The notes under the pieces are model-generated. The model saw only the letters and a program-made list of their open reading frames with translations, was not told where the DNA came from and did not search any database. 64,000 nucleotides of DNA, from assembly GCF_009363095.1 (NCBI RefSeq), contig NZ_CP045295.1, positions 1 through 64,000 of the forward strand, written 5' to 3'. This document shows, in pieces, positions 54,101 to 57,863 of this stretch (positions are counted from its first letter, which is position 1; the number at the start of each line of letters is the position of its first letter). The translations under genes and the position numbers were made by a program. Source of the stretch: Paenibacillus cellulositrophicus. GTDB lineage: Bacteria > Bacillota > Bacilli > Paenibacillales > Paenibacillaceae.

Positions 54101-54489
54101 GCGCGATGATCGATGCAAATATCAAAATGCAGCACGCATACCAGTTTGACCGTTTCTCGGTGAAGCCGCTCAGTAATGCAGCGGAGATCACCTGTTATTA
54201 TTTCCGTAATAAACGAGGCTTGATTTTCGGAGAGCTCGAACCGTACTTTTCCATTCACGAAGACACAACACCATTGGACCAAGCGGCTTATTGGGAAGAA
54301 TGGGAGCGGCAGTTCCCCAACATTCACATGATTGATATCGATCCCTCCAATCATATGGTGCTGCTCTCGGAACCTCAGTCTTATGAGAAGATCTACGAGT
54401 TCTGCGCCCGGTTATACTCGAAGGAAGGTGTTTCGGAGGCATTTCTGAACGATTTTAAAAGAAGAACGGCAAACCCGATAAGCGGCTAA
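36187..54489 (+). CDS. Trans-AT polyketide synthase PKS3: KR-ACP / KS6-ACP / KS7-KR-ACP / KS8-ACP / KS9-DH-KR-ACP / KS10-ACP-TE
   Basis: 6100 residues, start ATG 36187 overlapping the PKS2 stop. It begins with KR4 (GGMGGLG near 205, Tyr350), completing the KS5 module; ACP5 Ser510. KS6 (612-1050, Cys787), ACP6 Ser1296. KS7 (1385-1810, Cys1548 in TACSSG), KR5 (from 2259, Tyr2407; lacks the B-type Asp), ACP7 Ser2574. KS8 (2695-3120, Cys2859 in NTACSSG), ACP8 Ser3390. KS9 (3507-3940, Cys3684), DH5 (HVVKGKPVLP, His4167), KR6 (from 4622, Tyr4770), ACP9 Ser4925. KS10 (5054-5490, Cys5222 in TACSST; HGIAS replaces HGTGT but its His5357 is kept), ACP10 Ser5719. The thioesterase fills the last 300 residues with Ser5868 in GYSLGG, Asp5895 and His6056, and should release the product by hydrolysis or cyclisation. 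Modules KS6, KS8 and KS10 lack any reducing domain, so ketones are expected there. Confidence 0.95.
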   Translation: MSRPTQGDGSGKAAPSADILQLTPFYQETDFQANEVQEADAAYTQHILLLCGLGPHFQDLCRSRLPEAQQIVLACSRSERPDLDLMENADRMLLALQEAMKDRGTGKVLVQLVIHSAGELKLQTGLYAFLNTARQENPRIVPQLIEIGEGVNETAFVHWIMAAKSTGSCERLRIQFGSVSRFGWREEKMEERGAVTPWKDGGVYLITGGMGGLGRQFADDICRKASRPVVILSGRAPLDAKKEEQLAFLSSIGANVEYIQADIADKDQVDDLVLLLIRKYGVLNGIIHCAGVIQDGYILRKTVKEMHRVLSPKVTGLTLLDQATQDVALDFLVLCSSIAGSLGNPGQADYALANAYMDAYAAYRNRLVAEGLRFGRTISINWPLWKDGGMEVANHTEDGRNGNRGLTAMETSDGLEVLYFGIATKHDQIMTLSGDIERWRHELLGAAESSRLSESTSSLAQTASSLTHLNSDMLKERTAEQLKELFGKTIQVPSSRISLHEPLESYGLDSLIVNQMNRQLEEIFGDLSKTLFYEYMTLGEVADYLSSVHIDACIRWSGYENESVQETTAPEEQAQSVFPTLVSRRKNRHATSTLPATVQTDRPERQEKPANEPIAIIGISGRYPQADDVQQFWDNLMAGKDCIIEVPEERWTLNGFYTPDPGTAVESGMSYSKWGGFLEGFAEFDPLFFNISPKEALMMDPQERLFLQSCWHALEDAGYTRELLAVRHRRRVGVYAGVTKTGHDLYGPEVRNKGDNAHPYTSFSSVANRVSYFLNVNGPSMPVDTMCSSSLTAIHEACEHLRRDECEVAIAGGVNLYLHPSSYTLLSAQNMLSADGKCRSFGEGANGFVPGEGVGVVILKPLSTAVRDRDNIHAVIRSTSINHGGKTNGYTVPSPKAQGDLIRAALDKAGVDARTITYLEAHGTGTELGDPIEITGLTQAFAVDTKDTGFCAIGSAKSNIGHLEAAAGIAGLTKIVLQMKHRTLVPSLHVSRLNPNISFQKTPFKVQQHMEDWQRPMIQEEGKKHVYPRRAGISSFGAGGSNAHAILEEYLPEEPGITRLSPKQRKQSIIVISAKNEAGLKMRAQQLLKAVHGEFALEANIGDIAYTLQVGREAMEERLAFLAGSMEDLRFTLEQFVSDQQRSLQDGLFRGTVMGVARVEVQTEIDRNIEAWVRDEQFRPVAELWVQGAALDWERLYVDMKPSRISLPGYPFAKERYFIRDQVRRTPIVNKESSAVTMKSTMAQPSTGKGRRAEMLGLQAVQCLELDVKEQISGILHLPVERLNLSANLSDFGFDSISLSQLAARLSGLLGIDLSPSVFFGHSTIEKLLHYMSREFRDVIADFYRESPAAEGVQPVPTRLGTTAVNTDAKGLPRDSLSSPEEHPEPVAIIGISGRFPGARDIEEMWSVLAGGRIEVSEIPEDRFDWRSYYSDSGSAAGSMDSKWLGSLPGVREFDPLFFDIAPKDAETMDPRQRLLLQEAWKALEHAGYGDAQIKQGRIGMFVGAEQGDYQQLLHEQGITSNHNAILAARLSYFLDLKGPVLTVDTACSSGLAAAHQACLSLRSGECDTAIAAGVNLMLTPAPYLAMSKAGMLSKDGKCLTFDKRANGLVPGEAVAVVVLKRLSKAEEDGDPILGVIRGSGINYDGRTNGITAPSAVAQTELIQSVYDQAGIHPEHIECIVSHGTGTKLGDPVEVGALQEAFRRYTDQKGFCAISSNKPHFGHTFAASGLVNLIHLVQAFRHELIPGSTHLEQGNDFIQWENSPVYVSRESVPWPETESGRLGAVSAFGMSGTNVHMVVQSYASCPEPETGVEPSHFLFALSAKTKEALETKARELAEWLQKDSFTEQNLVNVCYTLLTGRQHFQHRMAVVARNVQEAIFLLAGSGGRDKQANRFTGKVPVDFVGQSMIGQYASDLTRRAAEQEEPADTYKEILLVLADLYCQGYSVDGTTLYTGCFPRRIELPSYPFQREQYWAVHQKSMPTTQEQGWLSVQPQSMTPQTESIGGAHEIAESGYRSSPLPEESEVLMSFEEVWAREDLPHDGSLSWKPRTLLCFLNEDEHKQQLLAMVRERSPETRIMFISRHTPDTGLSVDEHTLTVTDPKAYADALANVKERFPEVDSVLYMWAMENPALSCDYVSIVHIIQAMASARLKPKQLLLAGRYSNPLERCHLESWIGFERSLGQVMQGIQVTTAIFAADSGREERPQAWFPHIWDELGAELGQSVLYEGDDRRVCRVHPVADQELSTDERSVSSWIREGGTYLITGGCGGLGLQFAKHAAARHAVNLILTGRSTLEPAKQSEIDALEALGCNVYYLQADLCDIEAMRNGLDEARRRFGKINGVLHAAGISDGRNILQKDAEAFLQVLAPKISGTLILDELLQSDPPEFVCYFGSSSSVLGDFGACDYAVGNRFEMAYAQHRADSVIGKTRIINWPLWKEGGMGFHDPDSTDMYLRTSGLRLLETGEGLDAFDRILASKQTQVLLLPGRPSRVRRFLGISGSEADRIQETQTAFNATVQVLPDSPGGKGRKKEMKGWSIEQCLEWDIKERIVEQLHIPAHHLDSDENWADFGFDSIHLAQFATRLSEYYGLDISPSIFFGQSTIAKLTGYFMDEYEKPMLSFYAEGLDSAAEAAKANEEQILLVSGIREPAEDSSSRPAAPPSPIQAPAAGQAEITRPRVSELSHSVSEAAGDRTEPVAIIGMSGRFPGARTIDEMWTILSEGKSAVSEVPLDRFDWQHHTREAEAAGDKVFCRWSGTIPGVGEFDPLFFEISPKEAEWIDPRQRLLLQEAWRALEDAGYGEQRLKSSTIGMFVGVEEGDYHLLTKEQGSITSNHNAILAARLSYVLNLSGPNMAINTACSSGLVAVHQACMSLRNGECDTAVAASVNLMLTPDAYDGISHAGILSEDGTCYAFDQRANGTVPGEAVAVIVLKRLSKAVADRDPIYAVIRGSGVNYDGKTNGITAPSETAQARLIRDVYRQYHIDPERIEYIVTHGTGTKLGDPVEINALNEAFRTFTDKRRYCAVTSAKTNFGHSFAASGLVSLVNLVMAMRHGVIPASLNFERENEYIRWDDSPFYVNGVRRTWDVSGESTRVGAVSAFGMSGTNAHMVVESYPDAANRATAGNPPYYLLLLSAKTKEALRTRAEDLTEYLAAGDRSDEELKEISYTLLQGRQHFQYRSAVVIRDLSDAQNVLQQSLLGMNSPHYVEGRVSRQFTAQRALNQYVDELMRQSQSQREDAQTYRDTLLALADLYCQGYSLDGDRLFGEDPPGFVHLPTYPFAREYYWVKAVQGQEDAASANVISIREKMDKELSSRDDKEHTLPKDGLISNDVRLRSERDGQMRTNGRHDETTALAAAAVGHLRTIVAEVTGVPYDRLEDEASFEEIGLDSLMITGLNAKVEQWIGTLESTLFYQYNNIQQLADYLAVHHKEAVECLLPDVSEPLPIHISAPKDRKLAKPASLVEETVPAPSHRESQDSATKNEASPDAGAISGLNLSPNGGQNGAVDIAIVGLAGRYPLADTLDQFWSNLYEGKDCIEEIPAKRWPLKGFYEPDRTKAVANGLSYSKWGGFLDRIEYFDPLFFNISPRDAMYMDPQERLFLETAWACVEDAGYTRDSLRQDGYGNQIGVFVGATFNNYQLYMADAAIKANQEEYIATSQMFSIANRVSYVMNFTGPSLAVDTACSSSLYAVHLACESIRNGQSRMAIAGGVNLSIHPSKYVTLCQGQFNASDGRCRAFAEGGTGYVPSEAVGAVLLKPLDEAIRDHDQIYGVIKGTAVSHAGKTNGYTVPSPVSQSQAIDKALGQSGIHPRTISCIEAHGTGTALGDPIEVKGLTDVFTRYTDAKGYCSISSVKSNIGHAEAAAGIAQLTKVLLQMKHRTLVRNVMHAGLNPNIDFGRTPFTVQTATAPWERPVIDGREYPRRSGISSFGAGGANAHVIVEEYTTDPQDHHNDNGTVNRVLILLSAKNEDRLKAQAERLLSSIRRGLWSDEQLPDLAYTLQVGREAMEERLGLIVQSLEELEKKLDAFMEGRGLGKNYVRGQAKRNKEIVSVIEADADFQETVLKWMERDKYDQLLGLWVKGLNVDWSLLYGERKPFRISLPTYPFAGEPYWVPEIENLSAPRDDQAASSGPRSAVLHPLLHRNTSDISGVRFSSTFDGTEFFLADHVVKGKPVLPGVAYLEMAIQAVTLAMPEASAQHRHPDIRLKNVVWARPIAIEGTPVEVHVDLLQDEHGEIAYEIYTVQHQADEQAEMTLHSQGSATVGSRGERPVIDLQKARSRCRPDPIPSEELYALYGSMGIQYGPAHQGIRGIWTGDGQVVAEIALPDAQARTEADFLLHPSLLDSVLQATLGFVMGPDRKAGGETKPGLPFALQELEVYGRCPEAVWAVIRFSEDHKPNSPVQRVDIDVCDEIGTVMVRMKGFSTRLLEAASAVKGPEDDAGVLLFEPIYSESPAPLYGGMPSYASRFVFLCDLEEASAIRINSKESALPTRFVALNMATGNMAERYASYVEAVFTEIRSVLRQKPKDRVLVQVVMPTREEHRYLAGLGGLLKAAQSESSKLVGQVIELDRIDSGLINRLDECAKCPGDSRIRYADGKRWTAGWSELAGKSDMLALPWKDHGVYLITGGTGALGLMFAREITSQVQSPTLILTGRSPQSAAVERAMRDLSDAGAQVIYKQADVADHEQTADLLRWAAERHGTINGIIHAAGIIRDNLIVNKEVDELQGVLSAKVAGLVNLDEASRDLPLDVLIAFSSVAGATGNPGQADYSAANAFMDAYAAYRNQLAQAGQRHGRMLSVNWPLWKEGGMSVDEDVVKIMRQTLGTWPMETGDGIRALYQGLAAGADQVVAMAGLGSKIRARMLPSNPLPSAVQVQDADMPSRETGADTLEQIYTVLRKSVSHLLKVKEEDIDADSEFSDYGFDSISLTQLANLLNEKYPLELTPTLFFEYTTLGSFAEYLLDRHADAFSDRAAPETSQSAAHVSSNVRFADDEDSEDALPNAAEHTIPVMQPRGGYPRRSRAQLSRKSVTDSGHDDLTGPPEPPVVMAIPEPEPVAIVGVSGVFPGAKNIHEFWRNIIDGNSAISEIPSDRWDWRDYAGESTAEGTVTSLKWGGFIDGVKDFDPLFFGISPREAELMDPQQRLLLMEAWKAVEDAGIAVQRLSDHSTGVFVAAGPGDYMSMTGIEQGNPQAMTGVVPSLIPNRISYALNLHGPSEYYETACSSTLVALHRAVRSIQGGECDQAIVGAVNLLISPDPFVGFESMGYLSSEGRASSFQPDASGFVRSEGVGAVMLKPLSRAIADRHEIYAVIRGNGISHGGKGMSLTSPNAQGMKTAMKQAFRQSGIDPRTVSYIEAHGIASPMADGVEIHSLKTGYLEMAEEISSKPWNDPCYIGSLKPLIGHCEVASGMASLIKVLCAFRHKVIPGIHGFTEPSGQISLNGSPLRLTSEHLTWSALTDAEGRELPRRAALNSFGIGGVNGHILLEEYTSQHTEAAQEHPSNRKHLFALSARNGDRLKAYARQMLEYVEGMERLPLADMAFTLQLGREAMHSRLALIAGTREELLAGLSAFLQDGKITGSTVSCAVSIAVGSAESPPKDVSEQDVAEWIAAANIQKLAASWVQGVRVPWEQLYQGSKQRRIPLPTYPFETRRCWREVPMSRRDAEGTAKMNNLAWEETEAAAAAIQAGKRITGVVSALLGMDPEEMNPDLPLDQYGLDSILFMQLLQRLQQHIDPGIDLSSLQECHTLKDLIRIVPQSVVQTQRDNPIDGDQRVTGEVRTWPAFPELILLNAGLRTLRPVFWFHGGLGGVEMYQDLSRQSDRPFYGIQARGWMSERAPLQGVAAMAAYYVHMILSVQPEGPYDLGGYSLGGVLAYEVARQLQELEHKVNTVVMLDSPYGEAFQEGEISRPTAVLQAVNLALASNQFQRPDTFAETLIHRDELELASDEEGLLQQLIQLGYGRGLTKTEQQIRAMIDANIKMQHAYQFDRFSVKPLSNAAEITCYYFRNKRGLIFGELEPYFSIHEDTTPLDQAAYWEEWERQFPNIHMIDIDPSNHMVLLSEPQSYEKIYEFCARLYSKEGVSEAFLNDFKRRTANPISG

Positions 54490-54491
54490 GT

Positions 54492-54543
54492 GCGCAACCC
54501 GGTCGTGAGGCTGTATGCTCCGCCATTCGACCGGGACCTGCGC
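54492..54543 (+). repeat. Strong hairpin between PKS3 and the MBL-fold hydrolase gene
   Basis: GCGCA and CCCGGTCG pair with CGACCGGG and TGCGC across a small internal loop, and an inner GGC/GCC extends the stem. No T tract follows. It lies inside the operon, so it may be an RNA-processing or stability element, or a partial pause site rather than a terminator. Confidence 0.6.
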
Positions 54544-54577
54544 TTCCGTTGAAGAACAGGAGAGGAGGGGAGCTCAA

Positions 54578-55249
54578 CTGAGCTATGATGTTTATCCGCT
54601 GCGAACCGTTTCCCTGCCTTTTATTAATTACACGTATATCGTGGTGGATTCCCGCACACGCCAAGGCATGCTGGTTGATCCGGCTTGGGACATCCAAATC
54701 ATTACAGGTAAACTGAAGGAGCTGCAAGTGAAAGTGCAAGGAATCCTGCTGACGCATTCCCATCAAGATCATGTTCATCTAGCATCAGAGTTAACGGAAA
54801 TTTACGGTTGTGCCGTTTACATGTCCGCGATAGAGGTAGATGACTATGGGTTCAGATGCAAAAATTTGATAAAGGTGTATGATAGAGAGAGACTGCGCTT
54901 TGGAGAAACTACGGTGACGTGCATCTGGACGCCAGGGCACACCTCGGGAAGCATGTGCTACTTTCTGCGGGAATGCGTGTTCACTGGGGACACGCTTTTC
55001 ATTGAAGGGTGCGGGGAATGTCAATTTAGAGGGAGCTCAGCAGAACAGATGTTTGACAGCATTCAAAAAATCAAAGCCAGTGTTACACCCGACATGCGCG
55101 TTTTTCCCGGCCATTCGTTCGGTGAACCTCCCGGTGCAAGCTTTTCCCACTTATATGACCGGAACATTTACGTTCAGCTGGAGTCCCGCAAGCACTTTGT
55201 CGACTTCCGTATGAGGCCAAACCAAAGCCAAGCGTACCATTTTCAATAA
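54578..55249 (+). CDS. Metallo-beta-lactamase-fold hydrolase (PksB/BaeB-like)
   Basis: About 223 residues. The zinc-binding motif T-H-S-H-Q-D-H sits near residues 57-63, with further ligands in TPGHTSGS, FTGDTLF and FPGHSFGEP, so the metal site is complete. Homologues called PksB/BaeB occur in most bacillaene-type trans-AT clusters and are thought to act as accessory thioester hydrolases; the exact role is unsettled. The frame is open from an ATG at 54515, but that codon has no good binding site. A CTG at 54578 follows AGGAGAGGAGGGGAG at the right distance and gives the usual family length, so it is the preferred start. Penultimate gene of the operon. Confidence 0.85.
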   Translation: MSYDVYPLRTVSLPFINYTYIVVDSRTRQGMLVDPAWDIQIITGKLKELQVKVQGILLTHSHQDHVHLASELTEIYGCAVYMSAIEVDDYGFRCKNLIKVYDRERLRFGETTVTCIWTPGHTSGSMCYFLRECVFTGDTLFIEGCGECQFRGSSAEQMFDSIQKIKASVTPDMRVFPGHSFGEPPGASFSHLYDRNIYVQLESRKHFVDFRMRPNQSQAYHFQ

Positions 55250-55270
55250 TCTGGAGGTTACTTCACCATC

Positions 55271-56227
55271 ATGGCAAAACCCGTCGTTTTCTTGTTTCCC
55301 GGTCAAGGCTCCCAATATTACCAGATGGGAATCGAACTTTACGAACGGCATTCCGGATTCCGGGCATGGATGGACCGGATGGACCGGTGGCTGTATCAGT
55401 CAGCGGGCAGGTCTGTCGTCTTGGAATTGTACGATAGCGTCCGTAAAACGGGCGAACCTCTGGATCATTTATCCTACAGTCATCCGGCCATCTTTATGGT
55501 GGAATATGCATTGGCGCAGGTGATGATAGAAAACGGGGTATATCCGGATATCGTGCTGGGGACGAGCTTAGGCGAGTTTGCATCCTGTGCCGTTGCCGGC
55601 GTTATCGATTGGGAAACGGCTTTGGAGCTTGTTGCCGCTCAAGCCGACGTGGTCCAGCAGACTTGCGAGCCGGGCGGCATGATCGCCATCGTAAGCGATC
55701 CCGCGATGTTCGAGCAAACCGTTGAGCTGCATGCGCACACCGAGCTGGCCGCTGTGAATTTTCATTCCCACTTCGTTGTATCCGGCACAGCGGAAGGCAT
55801 CCGGCAGGCGGAAGCGTTCCTAACGCAAACCCGAATTGCCCATCAGGTGCTGCCTGTGCGGTACGGCTTTCACTCCGCATCAATCGACGCAGCGGAGACG
55901 GCGTATAAATCTTATTTGAAAGGGATCAAGTTTTACCGGCCGCAGGTGAAACTGATTTCCGGTCTATATGGGATGGGCATCACGTCGTTATCTTCAGACT
56001 ATGTCTGGGATGCCGTTCGGCATCCGATCCGTTTTCTGGAAGCGATCCAGCGGCTGAGCCCTTCGGAGCATATCTGCGTAGATTTAGGGCCGTCCGGAAC
56101 GCTCGCCAATTTCACAAAGCATCTGTGGAAAGCAGTATCCGGTTCAGGAGTGTACAGCGTGCTCAGTCCTTTTCAAAAGGATTTGGACCGGTTGGAATCG
56201 ACGATACGCCGAATACAGCAAGAGTAG
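55271..56227 (+). CDS. AT-like acyl hydrolase (proofreading, PksD/PedC-type)
   Basis: 318 residues with the acyltransferase fold: FPGQGSQ at the start and nucleophile Ser99. The motif reads GTSLGE, with Thr98 in place of the usual histidine neighbour. The arginine that binds the malonyl carboxylate is missing: LVQMRGALM of the AT-ER protein corresponds to LVAAQADVV here, so Arg has become Gln. GFHSAS near residue 200 keeps the catalytic histidine. AT homologues lacking that Arg have been shown, for PedC of the pederin system, to hydrolyse stalled acyl chains from ACPs, and PksD-like proteins fall with them. It therefore probably clears blocked modules rather than loading malonate. GGAGGT lies 12 bases before the ATG. 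Last gene of the operon, followed by a terminator. Confidence 0.85.
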   Translation: MAKPVVFLFPGQGSQYYQMGIELYERHSGFRAWMDRMDRWLYQSAGRSVVLELYDSVRKTGEPLDHLSYSHPAIFMVEYALAQVMIENGVYPDIVLGTSLGEFASCAVAGVIDWETALELVAAQADVVQQTCEPGGMIAIVSDPAMFEQTVELHAHTELAAVNFHSHFVVSGTAEGIRQAEAFLTQTRIAHQVLPVRYGFHSASIDAAETAYKSYLKGIKFYRPQVKLISGLYGMGITSLSSDYVWDAVRHPIRFLEAIQRLSPSEHICVDLGPSGTLANFTKHLWKAVSGSGVYSVLSPFQKDLDRLESTIRRIQQE

Positions 56228-56242
56228 CGGTATTCTTGATCT

Positions 56243-56279
56243 AATCCCATTCCCACAAACTGGGGATGGGATTTTTTTA
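56243..56279 (+). terminator. Terminator closing the PKS operon
   Basis: ATCCCAT-T-CCC pairs with GGG-G-ATGGGAT around an ACAAACT loop, followed by seven T residues, 16 bases after the last operon gene. Confidence 0.92.
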
Positions 56280-56348
56280 TGGGAATAAGTGTGAATAGAG
56301 CAAACATGACGGTTACAGAATTGCAACAAACCGGATTGAAAACATCAA

Positions 56349-56377
56349 TGTTAACGTAATATTTATTATGTTAACCT
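56349..56377. promoter_or_regulatory. Long GTTAAC dyad, copy A
   Basis: GTTAACGTAATA and TATTATGTTAAC form a 26-bp inverted repeat with one mismatch and a TT centre. A closely related element in the opposite orientation lies at 57020-57046, on the other side of the merR gene. Candidate binding site of one of the neighbouring regulators. The rest of the gap 56280-56487 is AT-rich with nothing else recognised. Confidence 0.5.
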
Positions 56378-56487
56378 AAATTGGGTGATATAATTTTCTA
56401 TTTATCACATTTATATTTAATATCATTAATAAAATTCTCATTTCCCTGCAATTCCCTCCAATTTATTCACTAGGGCTAACTCTGACC

Positions 56488-56518
56488 TTGACCTGGAGTC
56501 AGCTCCAGCGTTTACAAT
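56488..56518 (+). promoter_or_regulatory. MerR-type promoter with 19-bp spacer and internal palindrome
   Basis: TTGACC (56488-56493) and TACAAT (56513-56518) are 19 bases apart, the overlong spacing typical of MerR-activated promoters. The spacer contains the perfect dyad CTGGAGTCAGCTCCAG. It precedes the merR gene itself, so the regulator probably activates its own transcription. Confidence 0.85.
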
Positions 56519-56542
56519 AAGGGGGAAAAGGGGTGATTTTCT

Positions 56543-56932
56543 ATGTATAACATTCGGGAAGCTTCCACAATGACTGGATTTAGTCTGGACACATTACGTT
56601 ATTATGAAAAAATGGGACTGATCCAACCAGCTTCGCGTGGAACGGGTGGTGTCAGGAGCTATAGCGATGCAAATGTCCACCAAATTTTATCGATCAAATG
56701 CTTAAAACAGAGCGGTTTGTCGCTGGAAGACATTAAGGATTTTATTGCCGACGGGCAGTGTTTCAGAAACAAGGAAGCTCTGGACGATGAAGAGATGAAG
56801 TTAATCCAAAGCCGGATGTCTATTCTAGCGGCTCAATTGGACCGGTTGGAGGAGCAGCGGCAGGCACTGGACCAAACGATCGCGGAAGCACGGACCAAAT
56901 TGGACTATTACGAAAAGCTTATGCAATCTTAA
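56543..56932 (+). CDS. MerR-family transcriptional regulator
   Basis: 129 residues. The N-terminal winged helix-turn-helix reads YNIREASTMTGFSLDTLRYYEKMGLIQP, and the second helix pair contains GVRSYSDANVHQILSIKCLKQSGLSLEDIK. A coiled-coil dimer helix follows near residues 80-120. There is no C-terminal ligand domain beyond a few residues. One Cys (Cys74) lies in DGQCFRN; it resembles the small AdhR/YfmP-like members that sense aldehydes or thiol stress, but this is not certain. The gene sits behind a classic 19-bp-spacer promoter with a CTGGAG/CTCCAG dyad. No effector gene follows in the same direction, so targets may lie elsewhere. Confidence 0.9.
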   Translation: MYNIREASTMTGFSLDTLRYYEKMGLIQPASRGTGGVRSYSDANVHQILSIKCLKQSGLSLEDIKDFIADGQCFRNKEALDDEEMKLIQSRMSILAAQLDRLEEQRQALDQTIAEARTKLDYYEKLMQS

Positions 56933-57019
56933 CGAGGAAAAAATGATTAATGTAATTCCAAACTCGTGGAGCCAGGACATCTTGAAAGAAAGTGTGCCTT
57001 GGTCATCCGCGCAATAAAT

Positions 57020-57046
57020 GGTTAACATAATATATATTACGTAACC
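57020..57046. promoter_or_regulatory. Long GTTAAC dyad, copy B
   Basis: GGTTAACATAATA and TATTACGTAACC form an inverted repeat with a one-base slip. The sequence is nearly the reverse complement of the element at 56349-56377, so the two flank the merR gene in opposite orientation. Confidence 0.5.
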
Positions 57047-57140
57047 ACTACCTTCATTGTGTCCCCGTAGAGATTCAATGTAATGCAAAAAAAGCTTGTT
57101 TGGTTCGTATTGGTGTTTGTGCTGGTGGTGGTGTTAGTGA

Positions 57141-57731
57141 CTACATATCTTGATTGTGGTCTTTTTTGGCCTGGTTTCGCGCCACTTTGATCCGGTTTCC
57201 GCAAATCTTCATGGAGCACCATTTCCGTCGTCCCGAACGGTCAACATAGAGCAGGACGCATTCGGGATTGGAACACCGATGAAGAAACGCCAATTCACCG
57301 GCTTCCAGCAGCCGGAGCGCGTCCAGGGCGACCAGGGACAGGATCGCATCGATATCAGAGCCTCGCGGAACGGGAACGAGTCTTCCGTCGATGAAGTGAT
57401 AGGACAATGGAGCGTTGGCAATGCACGCTTCCATGAGGTGGATCCATGAGCGGGTAACCTCTTGGCCGTCAGCCAGCCGCTCGTACATGTCTCTGACGAC
57501 AATCCGAAATTCTTTAACTTTATTCAGCACTTCTTTCGTGATCTCCGATGATGCATGCTGAAGTGAAGGCAGACTTTCCTTCATATTTAATGCTTCAAGC
57601 CAAGCGGTTAGATCTTCCGGACGGATCAGTAAATCATGGCGGATGCCTCTGCGAACCAGCTCGGTATTGACCAAATCCAGTGAAGGATGACCAGAGAGCA
57701 GTGGAAACGAACCTGTATTATTTAGCGTCAT
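57141..57731 (-). CDS. CGNR zinc-finger/ABATE-domain putative regulator
   Basis: About 196 residues. The N-terminal part (LLSGHPSLDLVNTELVRRG) is the ABATE domain, predicted to be a stress-linked ligand-binding module. The C-terminal 45 residues carry the CGNR zinc finger, here C-x4-C in CSNPEC, then WCSMKICGNRIKVARN with the name-giving CGNR. Members are thought to regulate transcription, but function is not settled. An upstream ATG at 57752 is possible; TTGGAGGAAATTTC directly before ATG 57731 decides for the shorter form. It is divergent from an NTF2-like gene, and the shared region has GGTTAA dyads that could be its operator. Confidence 0.88.
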   Translation of the reverse strand: MTLNNTGSFPLLSGHPSLDLVNTELVRRGIRHDLLIRPEDLTAWLEALNMKESLPSLQHASSEITKEVLNKVKEFRIVVRDMYERLADGQEVTRSWIHLMEACIANAPLSYHFIDGRLVPVPRGSDIDAILSLVALDALRLLEAGELAFLHRCSNPECVLLYVDRSGRRKWCSMKICGNRIKVARNQAKKDHNQDM

Positions 57732-57757
57732 GAAATTTCCTCCAACTGACATTCTTT

Positions 57758-57841
57758 TTAACTAACCTAATAATAATTAATTGACAGGTTAATGGAAAGT
57801 ACCTATCACACTAACCATAACAACTGCACTTTTGTGGTTAG
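57758..57841. promoter_or_regulatory. Divergent promoter region with TTAACC/GGTTAA dyads
   Basis: TTGACA (57781-57786) and TATCAC (57804-57809), 17 bases apart, form a good promoter for the NTF2-like gene. TAACCT (from 57763) and AGGTTA (57786-57791) flank it as an inverted repeat, and a second pair CTAACCA (57811-57817) / TGGTTAG (57835-57841) follows. Binding by the divergent CGNR protein or the nearby MerR protein is plausible. Confidence 0.55.
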
Positions 57842-57863
57842 TTCATATCGTGAGGTGGAGTCC

